From the NCBI GenBank assembly GCA_902491895.1, contig CABUJH010000025.1, positions 1-26,488 of the forward strand: a stretch of DNA of 26,488 nucleotides. The letters run 5' to 3'. Both the position numbers and the translations under genes were made by a program. Origin of the DNA: an uncultured Collinsella sp. (lineage in GTDB: Bacteria; Actinomycetota; Coriobacteriia; Coriobacteriales; Coriobacteriaceae). Below are positions 16,638 through 25,305 of this stretch, piece after piece; positions within the stretch are counted from its first letter, which is position 1, and each line of letters starts with the position of its first letter. The notes beneath the pieces are model-generated. The model had not been told where the DNA came from. It searched no databases and was given only the letters and a program-made list of their open reading frames with translations.

Positions 16638-16769
16638 ATGCAAGTTAAAAATCTATGTGGCCAATGTGATACCGTTGAACCCGCATATCGATACCGCTCA
16701 GCCATTCGCCTCGCCCCCGTCGCACGTATCTTCATCCGGTCTGTTACTTTTAATCTAACAATTCTTTGA
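16638..16769 (+). CDS. possible 43-aa ORF, perhaps a peptide-gene remnant
   Basis: Starts 2 nt after the ATPase stop codon, with AAAGGGCGGG a little upstream. It has no signal peptide and no recognised domain. It contains DTVEPAYRY, which resembles GDVEPAYMA near the start of the mature secreted protein encoded at 18605; the underlying bases match at 12 of 15 positions. This could be a decayed peptide gene in the place where the second ABC gene has its peptide gene, or chance. The rest of the gap to 16788 holds only the AGGTG site of the next gene. Confidence 0.25.
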   Translation: MQVKNLCGQCDTVEPAYRYRSAIRLAPVARIFIRSVTFNLTIL

Positions 16770-16788
16770 GGAACGTAGGTGCTTCTAA

Positions 16789-18603
16789 ATGTACTGTCGA
16801 CTTCTTCTCAAACTAATCCTAAGAGACAAGGCCGTATGGATTTGTACGCTCGTTCTCGCTGCAGCCTTTTCCGTCCCCATTGCGTTCAATTCACCCATCT
16901 ACGGGCCCTTCTTTATGAAGCAGGGCATGCAGAGCTTTGTCGACGCATTCAATACGCGCGCGCCCCAGGCCAACGGCATAGACCTATCTCCAGAGCAGCA
17001 AGTCGACGCGGAGCTTGCAAGATACGCGAACGCCGCTCTTGCCGCTCAAACCGACGCCGCCTTTCTCGATTCTGCCGAGAGCTACTACGCGCTCATGGAC
17101 GAAGGCTTCCAATCCGGATCCATCGTGGGAGACCGAGAGACCAATGACGCGGCGCTCGCATATTGCCGTGCCCTGAGCAGCTCCGGCATCACGGATATCC
17201 CGGCCTCCGCAAACGACCTGCCATTCCTTTCCTTCCTGCCTTACGCCATTGCCACGGCGCCGTCTTTCCTTCCCTTCATCCCCTTCCTTCTCTCGTCGAT
17301 ACTCCTGCTCGGGGCCACAAGGCCTGCGACCCTGGCGGCGAAGGCGCCCGTGCCCAAATTCCGGCGCCTTATCCAGATCGTGTTTTCGATAATCGTCGCG
17401 GGGACCGCGATGCTCCTCGCCGGCCTCGCACCCGGGGGCATTTACGCCTTGGTCCTAAACGGCTTCGGGCAAATTGGGTACCCGATCGCCTTCTTCCATG
17501 ACGGCGCGCTTACCACCACGACCGCGGGAAACGTCTTCACAGCCCTGCTTCTCGCGCTGCTTGCGGGCGGAACCTTGATATCCGTTTGCTCCGCCGTCCT
17601 ATCGACCGCAACGAGGCGCGTCCTCGCGGGCCCCCTTACCTCCGCGCTGCTTGTCGCGGCCCCGGCATTCCCGTTACTGTCCGATTCGGCACTAGGGCAT
17701 AATGCCGTGCTCGGGCTCCTGCCACTGCCCGTATTCTCGCCTATCGAGGCAACGGGTTACGTAGGATGCTTCCCGACAGAATTCATTGGCTCCGGTTCAG
17801 GCAGCGCATCGATGCTTGCCGTGGCCCTGGCATACGTCGCGGTCTTTTTTACGGTCGGCGCCGTTGCGACACGTTCCCCCAAACAGCCTGGACCCGCGAA
17901 AAAGCACCATGGGCTCGAGCTTCTGGACGCGAGCGTGGGATACGGAAGCACGACGATACTTTCAATCGGGTCGCTTTTCCTGAGCCCGGGAACGGCGGCG
18001 GGCCTCGTTGCTCCCAACGGCTCGGGGAAAACCACCCTTCTTGAAGCGCTGTCGGGCCAATTTCCCACCCGCATCCGCTCGGGAAGCCTGGCGGCAGACG
18101 GAATCTGCCAACGTCGATCAGCCGAATTTGCAGAACTCGTCTACCTGAGCTCTTCAGGCGGCACGGATCTCTATCCCACGCTATCGGCCATCGAGCACCT
18201 TGCTTTCGTTAGGGAGGCGTGGAAATCGGCCGCCGACATCGACTCGCTCTGCGACTCCCTCGGAATCTCCCCATATCTCGACAAGCCGACCCGTAAACTC
18301 TCGACAGGAATGAAGCAGCAGGTAAAGCTTGCCATGGCGATAGCGACCGATTGCCCGTACCTCATCCTCGATGAACCGCTGAACGGCCTCGATCCGGGAA
18401 AACGGAAAACCTCCTGCGACGCGATGCGCAGCGAAGTGGCGCGGGGACGCAGCGTGCTCATTTCAAGCCATCTACTCGACGACCTGGCAGACCTCACCAA
18501 CTCGTTCTACTTCATCGAAGCCGGCACGCTCGTGGAAAAGATCAAGTCGTCCTCGCAGACGCTCAAGCAGGAATACCTCGATACATACGAGCGAGGTGAA
18601 TGA
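16789..18603 (+). CDS. ABC exporter with fused permease and ATPase
   Basis: 604 aa. A stop codon 3 nt upstream in the same frame fixes the start at 16789 or later; AGGTG at 16777-16781 serves as ribosome site. Residues 1-365 form one permease module: membrane segment 1 (about 15-34), an extracytoplasmic loop of about 110 residues, then five more segments. It has the motif VLNGFGQIGYPIAFFHDG matching both modules of the upstream permease. From about 371 an ABC ATPase follows: Walker A APNGSGKTTLL (near 406), signature LSTGMKQQ (near 504), Walker B YLILDEPLNGLDP (near 524), SSHLL. Again Ala replaces the first Walker A Gly, and the Q-loop Gln is missing (YLSSSGGTDLYP). It probably works as a homodimer. 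Its stop is 1 nt from the small secreted protein gene, so export of, or immunity to, that protein is the likely role. Confidence 0.92.
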   Translation: MYCRLLLKLILRDKAVWICTLVLAAAFSVPIAFNSPIYGPFFMKQGMQSFVDAFNTRAPQANGIDLSPEQQVDAELARYANAALAAQTDAAFLDSAESYYALMDEGFQSGSIVGDRETNDAALAYCRALSSSGITDIPASANDLPFLSFLPYAIATAPSFLPFIPFLLSSILLLGATRPATLAAKAPVPKFRRLIQIVFSIIVAGTAMLLAGLAPGGIYALVLNGFGQIGYPIAFFHDGALTTTTAGNVFTALLLALLAGGTLISVCSAVLSTATRRVLAGPLTSALLVAAPAFPLLSDSALGHNAVLGLLPLPVFSPIEATGYVGCFPTEFIGSGSGSASMLAVALAYVAVFFTVGAVATRSPKQPGPAKKHHGLELLDASVGYGSTTILSIGSLFLSPGTAAGLVAPNGSGKTTLLEALSGQFPTRIRSGSLAADGICQRRSAEFAELVYLSSSGGTDLYPTLSAIEHLAFVREAWKSAADIDSLCDSLGISPYLDKPTRKLSTGMKQQVKLAMAIATDCPYLILDEPLNGLDPGKRKTSCDAMRSEVARGRSVLISSHLLDDLADLTNSFYFIEAGTLVEKIKSSSQTLKQEYLDTYERGE

Positions 18604-18604
18604 C

Positions 18605-18949
18605 ATGAAACTATTTGAACAGCTGAAGTCCAATGCGTCGCGCATGGCTGTCTACGCCATCCTCGTGGCAACGGCTTTATGCGGAATCGCGGCACCCGTC
18701 TATGCGCTCAACGGGGAGAAAGGCGATGTCGAACCCGCGTACATGGCTTCGACGGTTAAGGACCGGTACAAAGCCTTCTCTGGAGACACGTTTTACGTAG
18801 CAGAGTACGACACGACCTACCATCAGCTTCGCTACAACAAGGGCTACGACTATCTAGGCGCAGAGGCAATCAGCTATACGTCGGGTTGGTACCGCTCCAA
18901 CTATGGACACATAACCCAGTTCAAGTGTAACTACCGTGTGTACAACTAA
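18605..18949 (+). CDS. small secreted protein, putative bacteriocin-like peptide
   Basis: 114 aa from the ATG at 18605 behind GAGGTGA; a GTG at 18596 could add three residues. The signal peptide is clear: basic N-terminus, hydrophobic core MAVYAILVATALCGIAA, and a PVYA cleavage site after residue 34. The mature part has about 80 residues and is rich in Tyr, Gly and Asn, with one Cys near the end (KCNYRVYN). The C-terminal region (SYTSGWYRSNYGHI) has only a faint likeness to lactococcin-972-type bacteriocins, which are also Sec-exported and sit beside ABC transporters. I do not recognise the family. It is the last gene of the cassette, directly after the fused ABC exporter and before a strong terminator. 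Confidence 0.8.
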   Translation: MKLFEQLKSNASRMAVYAILVATALCGIAAPVYALNGEKGDVEPAYMASTVKDRYKAFSGDTFYVAEYDTTYHQLRYNKGYDYLGAEAISYTSGWYRSNYGHITQFKCNYRVYN

Positions 18950-18963
18950 AGCAACCGGCCGGG

Positions 18964-18999
18964 ACGAGGGGTGACGCAAAAGCGTCGCCCCTCGTTTTT
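18964..18999 (+). terminator. intrinsic terminator of the ABC/peptide cassette
   Basis: ACGAGGGGTGACGC (18964-18977) pairs with GCGTCGCCCCTCGT (18982-18995), 14 bp with one wobble, loop AAAA, then five T (18995-18999). It starts 15 nt after the peptide stop codon. Confidence 0.95.
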
Positions 19000-19008
19000 A
19001 ACCATGTC

Positions 19009-19027
19009 AACTGAACCTAGTTCAGTT
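19009..19027. other. perfect dyad abutting the right direct repeat
   Basis: AACTGAAC-CTA-GTTCAGTT, an 8-3-8 palindrome ending 1 nt before the right 64-bp repeat. The left repeat has no such dyad. It might be a recombinase- or regulator-binding site; no function is assigned. Confidence 0.5.
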
Positions 19028-19028
19028 T

Positions 19029-19092
19029 GGTTGATTTCCGATCTCAGCCGAACACATTGAGCGGAAAGGCCGTTCCCGCAGTCAGTCGAACG
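19029..19092 (+). repeat. right direct repeat (putative attR)
   Basis: Second copy of the 64-bp repeat, 7210 bp from the first and in the same orientation, 62/64 identical. It lies in the non-coding stretch 18950-19316, which also holds the cassette terminator, the dyad, a GC-rich hairpin, and the rpmE promoter and leader. Confidence 0.8.
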
Positions 19093-19123
19093 TCCCCGGG
19101 GCCCTTCTCAGGCCCCGGGGACG
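19091..19123. repeat. GC-rich perfect hairpin with GTCCCC core
   Basis: CGTCCCCGGGGCC (19091-19103) and GGCCCCGGGGACG (19111-19123) are exact complements around a 7-nt loop. GCATTTT follows, so it could stop transcription towards rpmE. The GGGGAC ends place it with the other palindromic repeats of the window. Confidence 0.6.
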
Positions 19124-19203
19124 GCATTTTCCCAGTTGAAGGAACGGTGGAGATGTGTTTCGATGGGTCAGATTCGTGTCGTTCCGAAAAGACCGTGAAC
19201 CTT

Positions 19204-19232
19204 TTGTGGGACACGCGGTGCCGTGGTACCAT
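19204..19232 (+). promoter_or_regulatory. candidate promoter of rpmE
   Basis: TTGTGG at 19204-19209, a 17-nt spacer, and TACCAT at 19227-19232. Transcription would start near 19240, just before the leader hairpins. Confidence 0.4.
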
Positions 19233-19245
19233 AGCCGAGTTTGTT

Positions 19246-19294
19246 GTCTTGGTCGGAAACCAAGACGCCTTATGCGCTGATCGGTAACCAGCGC
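19246..19294 (+). promoter_or_regulatory. rpmE leader with two tandem hairpins (likely L31 leader)
   Basis: Hairpin 1: GTCTTGGT (19246-19253) with ACCAAGAC (19259-19266). Hairpin 2: GCGCTG (19274-19279) with CAGCGC (19289-19294). Both loops carry the same sequence, GGTCGGAAACC and GATCGGTAACC. The AAGGAG of rpmE follows at 19304-19309. Ribosomal protein leaders for L31 have been proposed in several bacterial groups, including, as I recall, one for Coriobacteria; this structure is in the right place to be it. Confidence 0.6.
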
Positions 19295-19316
19295 CTGACC
19301 AATAAGGAGTCCTACC

Positions 19317-19742
19317 ATGAAGCAGGGTATCCATCCCCAGTATGTCGAGTGCACGGTGACGTGCTCCTGCGGCAACACCTTCAAGACGCACGCTACCGTG
19401 TCCGAGATGAAGGTTGAGCTTTGCAACGAGTGCCACCCGTTCTACACCGGCCAGCAGAAGTTCGTCGACACCGGTGGACGCGTCCAGCGCTTCGCCGACA
19501 AGTTCGGTGGCGCCGCTGCCGCCCAGCTCAAGAAGGCCGAGGAGGCCAAGGCTGCCAAGGCTGCCAAGGCTGCTGAGGCCGAGGCCGCTCGCAAGGCCGC
19601 CGCTGAGGCTAAGGCTGCCGAGAAGGCCAAGCGTGCTGCTAAGTTTGCCGAGGAGGCTGCCAAGCAGGCCGCCGAGGCTCCCGCAGAGGCTCCCGTCGAG
19701 GAGGCCGCTGCCGAGGCCGAGACCACCGAGGCTGCTGAGTAA
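19317..19742 (+). CDS. rpmE: 50S ribosomal protein L31, zinc-binding type, with long C-terminal extension
   Basis: 141 aa. Residues 1-70 are ordinary L31: MKQGIHPQY at the start, zinc-binding Cys16, Cys18, Cys36 and Cys39, and HPFYTGQQKFVDTGGRVQRF. This is the zinc-containing (C+) form, not the zinc-starvation paralogue. After about residue 70 comes a 70-residue extension made almost only of Ala, Lys, Glu and some Arg. It is basic at first and acidic at the end, and probably forms one long helix. L31 usually ends near 65-85 aa. L31 bridges the ribosomal subunits. Ribosome site AAGGAG; a terminator follows, so the gene is transcribed alone. Confidence 0.96.
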   Translation: MKQGIHPQYVECTVTCSCGNTFKTHATVSEMKVELCNECHPFYTGQQKFVDTGGRVQRFADKFGGAAAAQLKKAEEAKAAKAAKAAEAEAARKAAAEAKAAEKAKRAAKFAEEAAKQAAEAPAEAPVEEAAAEAETTEAAE

Positions 19743-19779
19743 ATAGCTCGCCGCGGAATCACTCGCATTCATGGCATGA

Positions 19780-19819
19780 GGGCCGTGCATCCATTTGGGT
19801 GCGCGGCCCTTTTCTTTTT
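19780..19819 (+). terminator. intrinsic terminator of rpmE
   Basis: GGGCCGTGCATCC (19780-19792) pairs with GGGTGCGCGGCCC (19797-19809), 13 bp with two wobbles, loop ATTT, followed by TTTTCTTTTT (19810-19819). Confidence 0.92.
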
Positions 19820-19820
19820 A

Positions 19821-19887
19821 TTGGTGCAAACCAACCTGTCCCCATTGCACCAGATTGGTGCGAAGGGGACAGGTTGGTTTGCACCAA
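19821..19887. repeat. long near-perfect palindrome (REP-like, GGGGACAGGTT core)
   Basis: The 23-bp arms 19821-19843 and 19865-19887 are exact complements (TTGGTGCAAACC... and its inverse). An inner TTGCACCA/TGGTGCGA stem closes on a 3-nt loop, giving one hairpin of 67 nt. It sits in the 341-bp gap between rpmE and secA, which has no gene. Confidence 0.85.
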
Positions 19888-19917
19888 ATGACAGAGAGAC
19901 GGCGTTTGCCCAGATAA

Positions 19918-19954
19918 AACCTGCCAAAACAAACCTGTCCCCTTTTGGCAGGTT
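19918..19954. repeat. second palindrome with the same core
   Basis: AACCTGCCAAAA (19918-19929) and TTTTGGCAGGTT (19943-19954) are exact complements. The 13-nt loop between them contains AAACCTGTCCCC, the same core as in the arms of the preceding palindrome. Confidence 0.75.
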
Positions 19955-20016
19955 GGTCGTAGTTATTACGTGGCGGTTGAGGTCGACCGTATAGGCCGCG
20001 CCTTGTTTGGCTAAAG

Positions 20017-20022
20017 TACAAT
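20017..20022 (+). promoter_or_regulatory. candidate -10 box of secA-prfB
   Basis: TACAAT at 20017-20022, about 60 nt before the secA start. The -35 region is not clear. Confidence 0.35.
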
Positions 20023-20083
20023 CATCTGTGTTTAACTCGCCCGCAGCTGCACGGCGTGGGCGATGGCCAAAAAGGAAAACCAC

Positions 20084-22890
<2,807 letters not shown>

Positions 22891-22891
<1 letters not shown>

Positions 22892-24039
22892 TGGCTGAGG
22901 CTTTAGAGGTAACGCCCGCCGAGCTGGACGCGTTTGCGGACCGGCTCGGCGAGGTCGAGTCGTATCTCCACTTGGACGAGAAGCGTACCCGCGTGACCGA
23001 GCTCGAGGCCAAAAGTGTTGCCCCTGGCTTTTGGGATGACGCCGACGCCGCCCGTGCCACCATGGAGGAGATCGCTCGCACCAAGGAAGATATCGCTGCC
23101 GTGGACACCGCGCGCGGCGAGCTTTCCGATGCCCGCGCCGCGCTGGAGCTTGCCGAGGAGATGGGGGATGACCCCGACGCCGCCGCCCTTCGCGAGGAGG
23201 CTACGGCCACGGCTGAGCGCCTGGCCCGTGCCATCGATGAGCTTGAGCTTTCGAGCTGGTTTACCGGTGAGTTCGATCACGGCGATGCTATTGTGACCAT
23301 CAAGCCCGGACAGGGTGGTCTGGAGGCCCAGGACTGGACCTTCATGCTCTTTAAGATGTACATGAAGTACTGCCAGCGTCGCGGCTGGAAGGTCACCATC
23401 AACGACTGTCCCGCGGCCGAGGTCATCGGCATCGACCGCGCGACCTTTACCGTCGAGGGCAAGGACGCATTTGGCATGCTGCGCGCCGAGGCCGGTGTCC
23501 ACCGCTTGGTTCGCATTAGCCCCACCGACGACAAGAAGCGCCGCCAGACCACGTTTGCCGGCGTCGAGGTCATCCCCGTGCTACCCGATGATATCGACAT
23601 CGAAATCAGTCCCGATGACATCCGCGTGGACGTGTACCACGCGAGCGGCCCGGGCGGTCAGGGCGTCAACACCACCGACTCCGCCGTGCGCGTGACGCAT
23701 TTCCCGAGCGGCATTGTGGTTACCTGCCAAAATGAGCGCAGCCAGATCCAGAACAAGGCCGCGTGCATGCAGATCCTCAAGGCTCGCCTGTACGAGATTG
23801 AGCTCGAAAAGCGCGCCGAGGCCCTGGATGAGATTCGCGGACCCAAGACCACGATTGGTTTTGGCAACCAGATTCGCAGCTACGTGCTCTACCCGTACCA
23901 GATGGTCAAGGATCTGCGCTCGGGTGTGGAGACCAGCAATGTCGAGGCCGTTCTTGACGATGGCGACCTGGACCCGTTTGTTATTGGCTACCATCGCTGG
24001 GCCACCGGCAACGCTGACGCGGAGACCCCGTCTGCTTAA
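22891..24039 (+). CDS. prfB: peptide chain release factor 2 with an SPT tripeptide
   Basis: 382 aa, overlapping secA by one base. RF2 hydrolyses peptidyl-tRNA at UGA and UAA. The N-terminal coiled-coil domain is normal (APGFWDD near 45). Domain 2 contains GVHRLVRISPTDDKKRR: Ser210-Pro211-Thr212 stand where RF2 has Ser-Pro-Phe, the stop-codon reading tripeptide, and where RF1 has Pro-x-Thr. Domain 3 has the catalytic GGQ at 255-257 in SGPGGQGVNTTDSAVR. Overall sequence, for example KTTIGFGNQIRSYVLYPYQMVKDLRSG, is clearly RF2 and not RF1. The reading frame is continuous: the programmed +1 frameshift site with an internal UGA that controls RF2 in many bacteria is absent (CTC CAC TTG at that place). 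Confidence 0.96.
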
Positions 24040-24166
24040 ACCGCCCGGGTTTATGTGGAAATGGATTAAAACCCTCCGAGCGGTGTGGTTTTGTATCCAG
24101 AGTAAACCCTGCGCAGGGGTGGTTTTTGTCCGGCGAATCGGTAGAATCGAATACAAGAAGAAGTTC

Positions 24167-24195
24167 AAAGCGCATCCGATGGGGTGCGCTTTTTT
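24167..24195 (+). terminator. intrinsic terminator between prfB and yitT
   Basis: AAAGCGCATCC (24167-24177) pairs with GGGTGCGCTTT (24182-24192), one wobble, loop GATG, T run 24190-24195. It lies 128 nt after prfB but directly before the ribosome site of the next gene (GAGGGAGG, 24196-24203). A possible -10, TAGAAT, lies upstream at 24142-24147. The hairpin could therefore end prfB or attenuate yitT. Confidence 0.85.
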
Positions 24196-24207
24196 GAGGG
24201 AGGCAGC

Positions 24208-25098
24208 ATGGCATACCGTCTGGACATCAAGCGCATTCTTTCGATGAACTTCTTTCACGACCTGCCCCAGATTGTGTTGGGGTGCGCTCTGGCCGCTATT
24301 GCGACCGACCTGTTTTTGATTCCCAACGGCCTTGCTGCCGGTGGCGTTACGGGCCTTGCCACCATTATCCAGGCGGTCGGTGCATCGCGCGGCCTATCGC
24401 TTCCCGTTGGTATTCAGACGATCGTGATGAACGCCTTGCTGTTGTTGGTCGTTATGCGCGAGGGCGGCATGTTCTACGTGGTGCAGACCGCGACGGGCTT
24501 TGTGCTGCTGGGCTTCTTTACCGATCTGTTCGCCCCGTTTGTAGCACCTCTGGCGGATGCGGACCTGATGCTCCCTGCCATGTGGGGCGGCATTATTACG
24601 GGCATCGGTTACGGCATGGTGTTGCGCGCCGGCGCCAACACCGGCGGCTCGGACACGATTGGCCAAATCATCTCGCGTAACACCTCGCTGCCGGTGGGCT
24701 CGACCGTCATGGCGATCGATGTTGCCGTGTGTGCGCTGTCGGCTCCGGTCTTTTCAATCGAAAACGCACTGTATGCAGGCCTTTCGATGGTCATTAGCGG
24801 CTACGTGATCGATGCCGTGGTCGATGGTGGCAACAAGCGCCGTATGGTACTCATCATCTCGGACAAGTTCCCTGATATCGCTGCCGATATCATGTATGGT
24901 CTGGGTCGTGGTTGTACCAAGTTTAAGGCGACTGGCATGTATTCGGGTGCCGAGAAGCCGGTGATTATGGTCATCGTGAGCCGTCGAGAGCTCAATACCC
25001 TCAAGACGATCGTGCGCGAGCGCGATCCTCACGCCATTGTGACGGTCGCTGACGTTACGGAAGCCTTCGGCGAGGGATTCAAGGACATTAGCGCGTAG
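24208..25098 (+). CDS. YitT family membrane protein (DUF161/DUF2179)
   Basis: 296 aa. The start at 24208 follows GAGGGAGG; an upstream in-frame ATG at 24184 lies inside the terminator stem. Residues 1-205 hold about five to six membrane segments. They include IPNGLAAGGVTGLATII and RAGANTGGSDTIGQIISR, the two family motifs. From about 210 a soluble DUF2179 domain follows: KRRMVLIISDKF, GLGRGCTKFKATGMYSG, SRRELNTLKTIVRERDP, and GEGFKD at the end. The family is widespread in Firmicutes and related groups; its transport or regulatory function is not established. It lies in its own transcription unit. Confidence 0.92.
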   Translation: MAYRLDIKRILSMNFFHDLPQIVLGCALAAIATDLFLIPNGLAAGGVTGLATIIQAVGASRGLSLPVGIQTIVMNALLLLVVMREGGMFYVVQTATGFVLLGFFTDLFAPFVAPLADADLMLPAMWGGIITGIGYGMVLRAGANTGGSDTIGQIISRNTSLPVGSTVMAIDVAVCALSAPVFSIENALYAGLSMVISGYVIDAVVDGGNKRRMVLIISDKFPDIAADIMYGLGRGCTKFKATGMYSGAEKPVIMVIVSRRELNTLKTIVRERDPHAIVTVADVTEAFGEGFKDISA

Positions 25099-25305
25099 GG
25101 TCGATCGCGTTCCATCCAAAAGACGTTCACATTGATAAACCGTTTCATCAGCGGTTCTGCCTGCTAAATTGTTCAAATAATGATAAAAACTCTGGTAAAG
25201 CCATCAGTTTCCAGCATAATGAATGACGTACGTGCATTGCGGCTGTGTTGGGATTACCTTCGGTGCCGTGCGCATTTTGTCTAATGAGGATGAAAGGAAG
25301 GCACA

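Larger units (their letters stand above)
11819..19092. mobile_element. putative integrated element bounded by 64-bp direct repeats
   Basis: The stretch between and including the two direct repeats (11819-11882, 19029-19092) holds a tyrosine recombinase remnant close to its left end. It also holds an XRE/DUF2975 pair, two ABC export systems and a small secreted protein. It separates two ordinary chromosomal genes, ACT and rpmE. Recombinase next to one repeat is the normal layout of an integrative element. The recombinase lacks its N-terminal half, so the element is probably immobile now. No tRNA or core-gene 3' end marks the site, and the repeats could instead be two copies of a dispersed repeat. 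Confidence 0.5.

Noticed and set aside
16789..18603. Reading the fused exporter as a peptidase-containing (C39) bacteriocin exporter
   Set aside because: The N-terminal part is membrane permease with no Cys/His peptidase motif, and the small protein has an ordinary signal peptide rather than a double-Gly leader.
18605..18949. Firm assignment of the small secreted protein to the lactococcin 972 family
   Set aside because: The likeness is limited to a few aromatic and Gly positions near the C-terminus. The expected N-terminal GxW pattern is missing and the transporters are not of the usual type.
19821..19954. CRISPR-like array between rpmE and secA
   Set aside because: Only two palindromes with different arms and no regular spacers; no cas genes.
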